This document shows, in pieces, positions 12,801-22,868 of a stretch of DNA of 64,000 nt (within the stretch, counting starts at the first letter, position 1; every line of letters starts with the position of its first letter). The translations under genes and the position numbers were made by a program. The DNA comes from Asterochloris sp. CNOR1. Taxonomy: Eukaryota > Chlorophyta > Trebouxiophyceae > Trebouxiales > Trebouxiaceae. The stretch spans positions 2,728,001-2,792,000 of the forward strand of contig OZ017754.1 of the NCBI GenBank assembly GCA_963969365.1, in the 5' to 3' direction. The notes below the pieces were generated by a model. The model worked only from the letters and a program-made list of their open reading frames with translations. It did no database searches and was not told the origin of the DNA.

Positions 12801-15800
12801 GAGGCTGTGTCTGCCTCTGCTTGCCACAGATGCAGTGCAGAAATGGACCCAATCAGCTCCTGATTTCTGCAGAAGCGCGTGCGACCTGCCTGACACTGGC
12901 TTAAGGCCCACCATGCAGGACAGAAGGCAAGCATCTGCTCTACTCCAGATTCAGACAGCTAACTGCACCACTGATGTGAGAAACCTTTTGGCCCAAAGCA
13001 TCGCACAAGTTGGTCTCTTGCAAGGACAACATGCAGGGCAGAGCTCTGCACAGGGACACCTGATGGCCTTCATTCAATGGGGCCACAACCAGCCTTCCAG
13101 GCTCCCACCTGAGTGACGCTGGGAGTGGGGCTGTCGGCAACTCCCCCGTAGTCCTCGTCTCCTGAGTTGTTGCCTGGATGGGGAAAGGTGTGGGTGTTGC
13201 CCACGAGGCAGTGTAGAGGGTTGTGGCGGTTCTGGGCCGCGCGCACCACCCGCGAGTGGGGCTTCTGCAGCGAGGCAGCAGGTGAGGGGCACAAGAGATG
13301 CTGTAGCTGTGAGCTTCAGGCTGGGGCCAGCTGGCCACCAGCACCCAAGCATGGCCCAAAATCTGCGGCGGCCGCACAGTGCCAGCGCCGTGGGGTCATG
13401 CAGCAGCTGGCTGGCAATCAGCATGCCCAAGCACTGCAAAGAGGCAGGAGCCCATGGCCACAGCTGTGTGCCTGCGCTGGGTTCAGTCAGCAGTGGGACC
13501 CAGGCTGGCGCTGGCTGTCAACCCTGGCACTACAAGGGGCCGCCAGACACCTCAGCTGCCAGGGCAATTGGAAGAATGGGTGAGTGGCACTTTGGAGACA
13601 AAGGATAGTGGGATGAGGGGCTGCAGCCGGCCAACCCAGTACTGTTATGGGGCGCACATGACCGCAACGGCCTATGTGTACGCCTTCAACGACCAACAAT
13701 GCGCCAGAAGAACAGCAAACACCCAGCTGTCCTCTCCCGCACCCTGCCTCAAAGCAAAGAGTGACACGGCCTGCACTTTGGCGCCCCCATGTAGCAGCGC
13801 AACCACAAGCGCTCAGCATGAAACTGGCTACGAGCTCACTCTTGTAGACCTTGCTCACCACACATTCGCATCAGACAGCCCACAGCTGCCAAGTCCAAAC
13901 CAGGGAGAGCATCTTCACAAACCACCAGGACTAAGGACGCTCCCATTAGCCAAGATAGCACCAGGAAACGGAGCACCCTCAGACAACTCCAACCCTGCTG
14001 CTGTACACTACAGGCTACAGGCTATGCACCTTCAAGAAGCAGCTATGCCTGAGTGGGTAGTCCAGCTTGACCCAAGGTTGCACAGAACAGCCCCAAGACG
14101 CCGCTCACCGCGACAGAGGGCGGGTGCCACGTGCCATCCCCCCAGTTGAGGTAGTGCACCCCCAGGAGCAGGCTGTAGTCCATGACTTTCAGCCTCTCTA
14201 GCAGCTCGCAGTCGCTTTCCAGCTGTGCCATCAGGCCATCATAGCTGGCAGGGTCCAGCTGCAGCTGCAGGTCCACATCCAGGTCCTGCAGCATAGCAAG
14301 GGTACAAAAGCACATTAGGTTACCTAACATGCTTTAGTCTGTGACCGGGCGTGATCAGCAGGGGTCAGACAGACGCAAGGGGACAACTATGAGCCGTGTC
14401 CACTCAAATCATGCCCATCTGGGCCAGCCACAACCTTGGTGGAGGCTCACAGGAGCGCGTCGATGCAGAGCAAGACATGAATTTCACAGCAGCCATGCTG
14501 CCCTGACACAGCAGAGGTCCATTCGAACAGGCTCCCTGAATGGCCTACCCCCTTCGCCCCTGGACTCACCTTCAGAACAGTGTTGGGGTTGCCAGCCTTC
14601 TTTGCCGCAGTCCTGCCAAAGGTGGAGCCCTTGAGGTCATACCGCCTGTGCAGCTTGACATCTGAGGGGAACACGTTGCCCATCACCACAAAGCGCACCT
14701 GCAGCCACAGCAGCGCATGCTCAAGGGCTGACATTGCCTCATCTGCAGGCAGAGTCATGCTGCTGCTTTCTCAGACCCTTGCGGGCAGGCAAGAATTTGT
14801 GGCTTGCTGCCACAAGTTCTCACTTGTCGCTTGCTGCCAGTTGCCACATTACTCAGTGTAAAACAATGGGCTTGCCCTGGCGTTCTGCAGTTGCCATGAC
14901 CCTGATGGCTGCTCTTCTGCACACACTGGCTGTGCTTCCCTGGCACCCTGCAGAGCCCTCTGGACGCGCAGAAAGCACCACCACCATGTAAGCGGGCTGC
15001 CCTGTACCTTCTCCCTGTTCCACGGGGTTCAGCAGGAACACAATGTGGGATAGGGTTAGCAGGCAGATGCTCTGCCCATGCCTAATGCACTCAACTTTTT
15101 AAGCTGTTGTTCCCCCTAATACTGAGTGCAGGATGCTAGACATTCATCTATAAGTAGGTGCCAATTGGCCCTGCCCTTGCATTTAGCCACCCCCAGGGCT
15201 CACTTTCTGGCCGCCCAGGGGCTTCACACGGTGCACCGCATGGAACCGAGTCAGCAGCGTGTTGTGGTTGCTCTCCACATGGCTATAGTACTGCGGCATC
15301 AGCTCCAGAAGCAGCCGCATCTCCTCGTGCTTCATGGTCTTAATCATGAAGCGGTCATCGTCCGACAGGAAGAAGACGCTGCCAGACTTGCCAGGGGAGG
15401 CCAGCAGCCGCAGGGCCCTGCAGGTGCAGGCAGTCAATGCTTGAGGCAAACCCCGCGGCACATGAGTAAAAGCGTGGCCGGACTTGCCGCTGGAGGTCAG
15501 CAGCTGCTCTGCAAACTCTGGTGCGCAGCTCATCTGGCTGCAATCAACAAGGGAATCATCAGCCTCCCATCAAGCCTTGCAGCAGGACCTGGGCTGCAGA
15601 TCACAGGTCCTGATCAACAGACCCTTTCCAGCGACAGTTTACATCAGCCCCACAGCTGCCCATCCAGCCTCTGCCCCTGCAGCTCACCTGACCCCATTCA
15701 GCACACATCTATTCCGCAGCTTCCCACCAAGACAAAGACCTCAGTTTGCACCTCCTGCTCACCTGTCGCCATCTGACAGTTGCACATGCCAAAACCCCAG

Positions 15801-18800
15801 CAAGGCTTGCATCAGGACTTGCCCACACAGATCACCAGTCCCAGTCAGTGACAGCACATGTCAGCCTCACAACAGCCTAAGTCCTCTTGCCTGGCCCTCA
15901 CCTATCCCCAGTCAGCGACAGAAGGTAGTCCTTGTTGTCAATGCCGTACATCTGGCGCAGGCGCTGGAACACTGTGGGGCAGTAGTCCTTCCACTTGAAG
16001 CTGGAGGACTCTGGGCCCCGGGGGAAGTACTGAGTCACCTGCAGGGTCATGCTGGGGACTGTGACGCGGCGACAGTGAGTCGTGGTGCCGAGCGCATAGC
16101 GTGCTGCGCAGCCAATGCCCACTGTTGCAGGGAGCTGCCCCCTTTCATACCGCTGTCTGCCCCCTTTCATACCGCTGAGGCAAGTGCTGGCTTGTGCTTG
16201 AGGGTATGCAAGAGGTGTGCACACTGCGCTTACACGTAGCAATATTGCGCCTGGGTTGCAGCCGGCTTGATCTGGCCAGTTCAGTGCCGCTCCCTCTAGC
16301 ACTGCAAGCCCTCCATCACATGCAGCCCTGCCAGCAGCCCCCGCCCGCATCTGGCAACCTTGCTGTCCAGTGCAGTCCATTGTGAGACAAAGGTTTCCCG
16401 GCTGTGCTCATGTAACTACAAAGGATTGACCTCATGGTCTCAACAGCATGTCCAATGATGCTGCAACAAGCCGCACATCACTGTGTCCATGCAGCGGCGA
16501 TCAACTGATTTTTGAAGTCACTGCAGCTCCATTGCCGTGGAAATTGGAACAAGTCAAAAGGAACCCCTGGCTTGCATACTGCACACACTGCAGGCCAACG
16601 TCACTGCAGCTCCTCTGCCATGAAACTCTGGCACCACCAGAGAACAGCCCTGCCTGACATGCTCCACAAGCCGCAGGTCACCACCAGCCCCCCACCTGCA
16701 TGCTGAAGTCGCTGGGGTCCAGGCTCCGCTTTGCTCCAAGGGGGCTGAGGCGCCCTGACTTGGCGATGCTGAACAGGATGCCCAGCTGCAGGTTGCGCAT
16801 CAGGTCGTAGCTGTGGTGCCCCTTGTACACCTGCTCCCCCAGGCGCGCGGCGCTGAGCAGCTGCAAGCAGGGGGATGTGCCTTTCAGGGGTGGAACTGGA
16901 ATGGGTGGAACAAGCAAGACAGGCGCAGGCACATTGGCCATTAACGCTCCTCGTTCACAGCATACATGCCTGCACACATGCCCTCTCAAGCAGTAATACA
17001 GGAAGCATCAGCCTGCCATGAGCTGTGAAGGGCAGCATCTCAGTACCAAAATTTATGGAGCCACGAGGGTGCAGGCAGCTCTGATGGGCAGTCATCCTGT
17101 GGTTCAGCAGCTGCAAACCTGTACAGCAGCCCCGTGACAGCACAGAACCAGCAGCTGCAAACCTGTACAGCAGCCCCGTGACAGCGCAGAACCAGACATC
17201 CCTGAAGGAAGCAGGCAAGCAGAGCTGAGACGCGTGACCAGCTCCCAGATGTAGCCTGCTGTCTTGTTGGAGCAAAGATCGGAAGTGATGGGATAGACTG
17301 CACGCACACACATCACAACTGGACGTTCCTGATGTTCTCCAGTGCCACAACCACCGTTAGCGCTGGTGGTGTAGCAGCTTCCTGTCTCTCCAGACACCTG
17401 CAAGGCCTTGCAAAGGGCGCCAGGACCTCTCCAAAAGGACTGCACTTTGCGCCCGTGGCACCTGCCACCAGCTGACCTTCTGAGAGGCTTTCCTGTCGGT
17501 CCGCTTCTGCTCCTTGGCAACCGCCTTCAGGGCCTTGCGCTGGGCATCCTTGTCGGCCACCCGCAGAACCGTCTCCCTCTGCATGACTCCCTCGCTATAG
17601 TCGCGCAGGAAGATGACATCCGCCCTGTGGTTCTCTGGGGTGGCCGGCTTGTACACCTGCACTGGAAGGAGCCGAGGATGTTGGAAACAGACAAGGGCTG
17701 CAGAGCTGGGCACACCGTGGGTAGTCTTTATAATGGCTTGCTGTCCAGCTGCGGCCAGCATGGGAGCAGCGTGTGGTTCACAGGCTTTGTGACATTGTGG
17801 AGGCCGGCACGTGTTTTATAGGGTTGGCTGCTTGATGTACATGCGCCAGGCACACGCTCAGACAGAAGCTAAGGGGCAGATGAGGCCAGCAAGTGGCCGT
17901 GCGGGGGGTTTGTGGGGTCGGCCGCCCTGCACAGCATCCTTCTGTATGTGGATGAGGAGGCAGGCCATCGTAGGCCGCCTATCAAGCAGTGGGCACGCAG
18001 ACCAGCTGGGGCCTCACTGCGTGGAACCCAAGGCTCAGCTCAGGCACAGCTACCTGGCCTCTGGCTCTAAAAGTACAAAGGCATGGCCTGCTGTGCACAA
18101 TGCTCAGGACCTCAGAGTGGGCCTTGATGGCTGCAATGCAAGGCCACCTAACAAAGCGGCACTGTATGGCTAGCTTGCAGACATCTAGCCGGCAGGAGTA
18201 TGGCATCCACACTCTCTGTGACCTGGTGGCCACTGTTCCATAGTTCACCTCAGAGCCCAGGAAGGCCTGGGCTGCCAGATGGCAGGCAGCCAAGTCTGCC
18301 ATGCCTCTGGGGAGGCTGTTCCAGGCAGGGGATGGATAGGTCAGGCTCCCAGGCAGGCGGAGCGCCAACATGCATGGATTGGGACAACGGCCCCCCAAAG
18401 TGCACTTGCTGGACAGCAGGGTCTGACAGGCTCGGTAAGCCTGGGCCTGTCTGCAGTTTTGTGGGATTCTGCTTGACAAGAACGCAGCACCTGAGGGTGA
18501 AGCTGGACTGTGCCAGGGGCCAGCTGACATAAGACACCCTCAAGCAAGAGCTCTGCTTGCAGAAGTGAGCACTCATTCTGCTTTAGGCCCGTGCCAGGTC
18601 ACCAGAGCAAGCATTGACAAGTGATGGCATAAGGGCTCCGGGCGGGGCGCTGTGACTCAAGACCGCCAGTGTGGCAGTGTTGACTGGCCCTTTACAGGCG
18701 GCAAAGTCGCCTGCTGAGACCACAAGCATGCCCACCAAGCACAATCAGCTCAGGCCTGACCCTTGGCCACCCTTTGATGGGAGACAGGCTTTGGGTGAGC

Positions 18801-21071
18801 TGCATGCATGCCTTCTCACTGAATTTGGTGGCCCCTTTTGCCGCGGCGCCAGCCACTCACTCATTGGCTGCAAGTTCAAAACCTCAGCCATCTCACTCAA
18901 GCTGCTCACCCCTTCGCCATGGCGCTTGCCATCCACCCAGTAGCCATAGAAGGTGCTGCCATCTGGGGCCTGCGCAGTGCCTGTGCCGCTCTCCTTGCCG
19001 TGCTGCCACTCCCCCTCATACCGGTCACCTGTGAATTTGGGGCAAAGTCAGTGCTTGGAATCTGATTGAGAGGCTTGCTCCCAGCCTGCTGGGCCTCACA
19101 GGCAGGCTTGCACGCTGTTTGTTTTCAATTTATAACCTCAAGTTTACCGTCGAGGATTACGTCTTCACCGTTGCCCGCCTGAACGCCACCGCTGTGCGTA
19201 TTGCCTTCAGAGCTGTACATCCTGCTCTGCTGGGTGCGAGCTAGTCACAGGTGGGCTTGGCATGACTGCACCACTGGTGCAGAAAGGTCAGGCCTGCCAC
19301 CCTCCAGTGCTGGAGGCAGGTAGCTGCCAGCACACACCTGTTGGCCACACAAAGATTCCACGTCCATGGGGGCGCCCCGCACTCCACTCCCCGTAGTACA
19401 CACCGCCGTCCTCCCAGGACACCTGATGCTCCCCCTCGACAATGCCCTGAGCAAAGAGGAAGTCTTCCCGCCATGGGACTCGGCCTCCCTCGCTCAGCTG
19501 GCTGGCGCCCACGCCCTGCAGCAGGCAGACATGTATGCTGACAGTCTGGGCTGCAGCAGTGATGAGTGAATGGGCTGTGATGCGCCACCACAGATGGAGC
19601 ACAGTGCAGCTCCCGTATGTGGCATTCTGTCGCTGCCAGCAGCTGCTGCTCTGCCTGACTCACACCATGCTCTGCAGCGAGCAGCGTTTGGCTCTGGTGA
19701 GTGCCTAATAGCCTGGGCTGAAGCAAGGCTGGGATTGCAGGAGGCGCCTCTGACCACAGCCCTCCAGCTGATGGCACAACAGGGGCTTGACCTTCAGCAC
19801 TCTGCCTTGGCCAGTGCTTAGCAGCAGTGCTGGCTCAGGTTGTTACTGAGAAAATCCAGAGCTTGCTGCCTGCGATCAACTGCAAGCTGCACCAGCAGCA
19901 ACCCTTCCAGTTCAGCCCTTCAACTCCTGCGCTGTTGGCCGTTAGAGCCACGCTGTGTGCAGCCAAGCTGTGCACAGGGGTTGCTAGCACCTGCCAGTGC
20001 CTACCTGCAGGCTGATGTGCCCTCTTTCGCAACCCGTGCCGATATGCAGAGGTCCATGACGAATACTCAGGCCTCCTGGGTGCCAGTATCCTGCCCCACT
20101 GAACAAGAGGCCAGCAGCCCTGCAGGGTGGCCTTGCCCCTGCCTCCTTTCTGTTCAAGAAGCTGGTGGCAGACCCCAAACTGATCTGCACCTGTTGCAGC
20201 TATGGGACGCATTATACATCAAATCCCTGCCCATGCCGCTAAGCAGCTAGCTTCCAACACCAGGGCACCTAACGGGCTGGTTTGGGCCCCCTTACTCCCC
20301 TTCCCTCCCCCAAGGCTGCATGTCCCTCTGCAGATTAGACTTCAAGCCACAACAGCTATTTCTTGCACAGCATACCTGCATGGTGGCGTGTCCTCCAAAT
20401 CCCTGCCCATCCACGCTGCTCCCCGGCGGCAGTGAGTCCAGGCTTCGCAGCTCCTCGTCCTTCACCCCAGGCTCACTGGAGGCCCAGCGGTACACGCTGG
20501 GACCCTGAAGTATGGGGGTGGGCGACAGCCCCGACTCCAGCATCGGCACAGCCAGTCCAGAGTGGCCCAAGTCGGACTGCTGAGTGGAGCCCCTGGGTGA
20601 GTCCAGCTCTGCGGCTGCCCCAGCAGCTGGCCTGGGCACAGAGGCTGCTCGACTTGCGCTTGCCTGGGGCAGGGCTGCACTGGGCCGCTGCTGGAGGGCA
20701 TTGCCCTGCTGGTGCTGCCGGGTCTGCCAGGTCTCCTGGTTCTTGTGCGCCAGCAACTGCAGGGAGCGATCGTGGGGATTAGGAGTGCAGGGTGAGCCAC
20801 TTCTCTGCTGTCCATCAGCTGTCAGACAACCTGACATCAGCAAGTGCTGCTGCGGAGATCACATGTTCAATATGATGATGCAGGCCGTGGGGCAGTCAAT
20901 TGGTGTGCTGCAACTGTGCACAGGAGGGCTGTGGGCTGTCACCTGGGAGGCAACAAAGCCACAGAGGCAGCACAGAGCCACCAGGCCGCAGCACAGTAGG
21001 ATGATCTGCTGCGGCAAGCTCCCGGCTTCGCTCAGCTGCACCACCGCTTTGAGCTCAGAGTCTACCAGCAT
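6804..21071 (-). CDS. MORN-repeat phosphatidylinositol-phosphate kinase (PIPK2)
   Basis: A plant/algal-type PIP kinase read right to left. Exons identified: 19338-19515 (MORN, YYGEWSAGRPHGRG), 18910-19028 (two MORN units, YEGEWQHGKESGTG and FYGYWVDGKRHGEG), 17477-17656, 16696-16860 (SYDLMRNLQLGI), 15902-16038 (FKWKDYCPTVF), 15204-15417 (GKSGSVFFLSDDDRFMIKT, the glycine-rich loop and catalytic Lys region), 14570-14698 (RYDLKGSTFGRT), 14109-14285 (VMDYSLLLGVHY), 7219-7417 (LVYYGIIDFLQ) and 6804-6944 (ends LFVRKN). Low-complexity insert exons lie at roughly 13080-13270, 12560-12730, 11660-11870, 10673-10880, 9757-10005, 8820-8990 and 7690-7800. Upstream, 20390-20840 (Ser/Pro-rich) and 20943-21071 (hydrophobic stretch QQIILLCCGLVALCCLCGF, a likely membrane anchor) probably form the N-terminus; the start is tentative. 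A TGA lies just upstream of the ATG at 21071. Kinase and MORN assignment is firm; the membrane-segment link is inference. Confidence 0.85.
8645..9085 (-). repeat. Two pairs of ~115-bp duplications in PIPK2
   Basis: Pair 1: 'ccactgaccatg(g/c)ggac(g/a)caag' at about 8671 and 8754. Pair 2: 'cccagcgtgctgc(g/a)t(c/t)ggcctcag' at about 8909 and 9003, each followed by 'gctgtgcctgc' and a 'cctgcaggca' block. Pair 2 overlaps the acceptor end of the insert exon at 8820-8990. Confidence 0.65.
9966..10180 (-). repeat. 50-bp perfect-period minisatellite at a splice acceptor (PIPK2)
   Basis: 'ctgcagcatgacactgcctg' recurs at 10001, 10051, 10101 and 10151, an exact 50-bp period, with 'gggtcccaccctgcctgccc' between copies. 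On the minus strand every unit carries ctgcag followed by a near copy of the start of the exon at 9757-10005. Copies differ only by cctt/cggt and the last edge, so the expansion is recent. Confidence 0.9.
12437..12640 (-). repeat. Two-copy tandem duplication spanning a donor (PIPK2)
   Basis: 'cacctgcca(g/a)gctgagcgcatgga' occurs at about 12459 and 12570, followed in both by 'gttggactca(a/g)tctccagctgt'. The period is about 111 bp. The right copy is the probable coding exon end plus donor on the minus strand. Confidence 0.75.
15376..15540 (-). repeat. Degenerate copy of the glycine-loop exon start (PIPK2)
   Basis: The minus-strand exon start encoding LRLLASPGKSGSVFF (about 15375-15417) has a diverged copy about 100 bp upstream (15465-15533) reading EQLLTSSGKSGHAF in the same style. 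This is an exon-edge duplication inside the preceding intron. The downstream copy has the canonical kinase residues. Confidence 0.7.
17095..17195 (-). repeat. 49-bp direct repeat in a PIPK2 intron
   Basis: 'cagctgcaaacctgtacagc' followed by 'agccccgtgacagc(a/g)cagaacca' occurs twice in a row (about 17108 and 17153) with one or two mismatches. Confidence 0.8.
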
Positions 21072-22868
21072 TGCTCACTTCCAGGTCCTCGCTGCTGCTC
21101 AGTTTGGCCGCCTCCTGCACTTCATGAAATGCAACTGTGGAGTGCACTGTGGATGTGCCGATCAATTTGGCTGGGCATCCAGGGGTAGAACCAGGCTCTG
21201 GACCAGCTGGTCCATCCAGTTGTTGTCAACCCCAGATGCATCTTCGTGCAGCTCACCCTGTATGCCTCAACGCGCTCCAGTCACGCAGCAGGCCCTTTGT
21301 GTCATTAGATCCGGAGGGCTGCAGCACTGGTTAAGGTCCATCATTTGTCTTCTTTGAACGATTTCAGTCCGCATTCATGCAAAGAAGCTTGACAGAGCAG
21401 CCTGTTTGTCCCCACCACTGTCATGGCCGTGCGGGTGGTGAATGCGCATGGCTCCAGCTAGAATCTGCAACAAGGTGCCAGGGCCCTGCCTTCCTAAGCG
21501 GCTGAATGATGTCAAGCAGCAGCTGTCTGACTGTTGAACATCAGCCAACATCTATCCAGCCTCTCTGTCCCCTGAAGTCCCTCTCCCTGTAATGAAAGCA
21601 GCAGGAGACAGACAGAGTGATTGCCAGGGATGGGCGCATCCACAAGTGCTTTGAAGCAATTCGGATTGAGACAAGCACCTTCAAGATCGCTGTGTCAGGC
21701 AGAAAAGCCCCATGACCCGTCTTCTGCTACCCAGCCATGATTGCAGCATCGTTTGGGCAGCAAGTATGCACTAAACGTGGGCTGCTGTCATTGAGGCCAC
21801 CTCGCAAGACGAGGTCAGGCTGCACAGGCAGCAGGCTGCCAGAGTCATCACATGGCCATGCTTATGTGCAGCCCTTGACAGGCTGAGAGCTCCACTTCAG
21901 CCACCTGCTTGCTGCCTGCAGCGGGCTAACTCAGACAGGATACATGACAGCAATGCGAGTCAAACGCCTCGTCATCAGGTGAGTTCATCAAGCACTGCTC
22001 CCAGCTGGCGTACATCTCCCAGCGCACACTTCCTTGGCCTCTGAGGTGGCTGTCTTTGCAGCAGCAGCCTGCCCGCGCGGTGGCTCAACCTGTACTGCTG
22101 AGCAAAACTTTGCTGGCTGACTGCAGCTCAAGTTGCCCGGCCTGGCAGTGCACTCTCCAAACAGTCAGAGGATGCCAGAGATGCAGCAACAGCACACCTG
22201 GAGGCTTCAACAGCAAGGGTTGTCCAGCTAGAGCAGCAGCTGCAAGCCGCAGTTCCTGCAGCTGCAGGCTGCACAGGTCATCCAAGCTGACCGTCATGCC
22301 GCCCTGCACATCCCCCAGGCCAGCCTGTGCAGCCTGAGCAGCCTGCAACTGGTGCTGCTCCCCCAGGCCAGCCTGTGCAGCCTGAGCAGATTGCAAGTGG
22401 TGCTGCTGCTCCAGCTGGGCGATCCTGCCAGCCAATGTTCACAGCCGCTTTGGGATGTTCTTCACCATGATGGTGTACATGAACAGGGAAGACAACAAAT
22501 GTCAAATGTACTGGCTGTCCCTCTATGTCTCACCAGATTTTCCAGGAGCTGTGTCTGGCGCCGGGTGGTGGGTGCTCGGCCAGACTGTCCATGTGCCCCT
22601 CACATTACTAAGATCACAGTTTTAGTAATAGGAAATAGTGGCAAGTGCTGTCTTGTCGGATCACTGCATTCGTAGATCCGCAGCTGGCAGGACAGCAAAC
22701 TGTGGCGTTCGACAGCTCCTTTGCTAGTGTTGCTGTTGCAGGTCATGGGGGTCCCCGGCATCATTGTGGCGATGCATGCTGTTGTCGCTGTCCAAAGTAT
22801 TTCATCAGTTGGTGAGGCACGTGGCATCTTTACAACTTCATACCCCCCAGCATGCTCATGGTGACTTG
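21072..22868. other. Stretch between PIPK2 and the glycosyltransferase, coding status unclear
   Basis: No confident gene. Minus-strand frames near 22280-22435 encode an Ala/Gln-rich, coiled-coil-like stretch with a repeated AQAAQAGLG. A plus frame over 22150-22270 reads as an equally coiled-coil-like stretch (STARVVQLEQQLQAA). A minus frame at 21080-21150 (FHEVQEAAKLSSSEDLE) abuts the putative membrane exon of PIPK2 but ends in a stop. Either could be 5' exons of a neighbouring gene. 21350-22050 shows nothing recognisable. Confidence 0.4.

Noticed and set aside
15126-15776. 216-aa plus-strand ORF
   Set aside because: Antisense to the PIPK2 exon with the glycine-rich loop and DDDRFMIKT; the minus strand clearly carries the gene.
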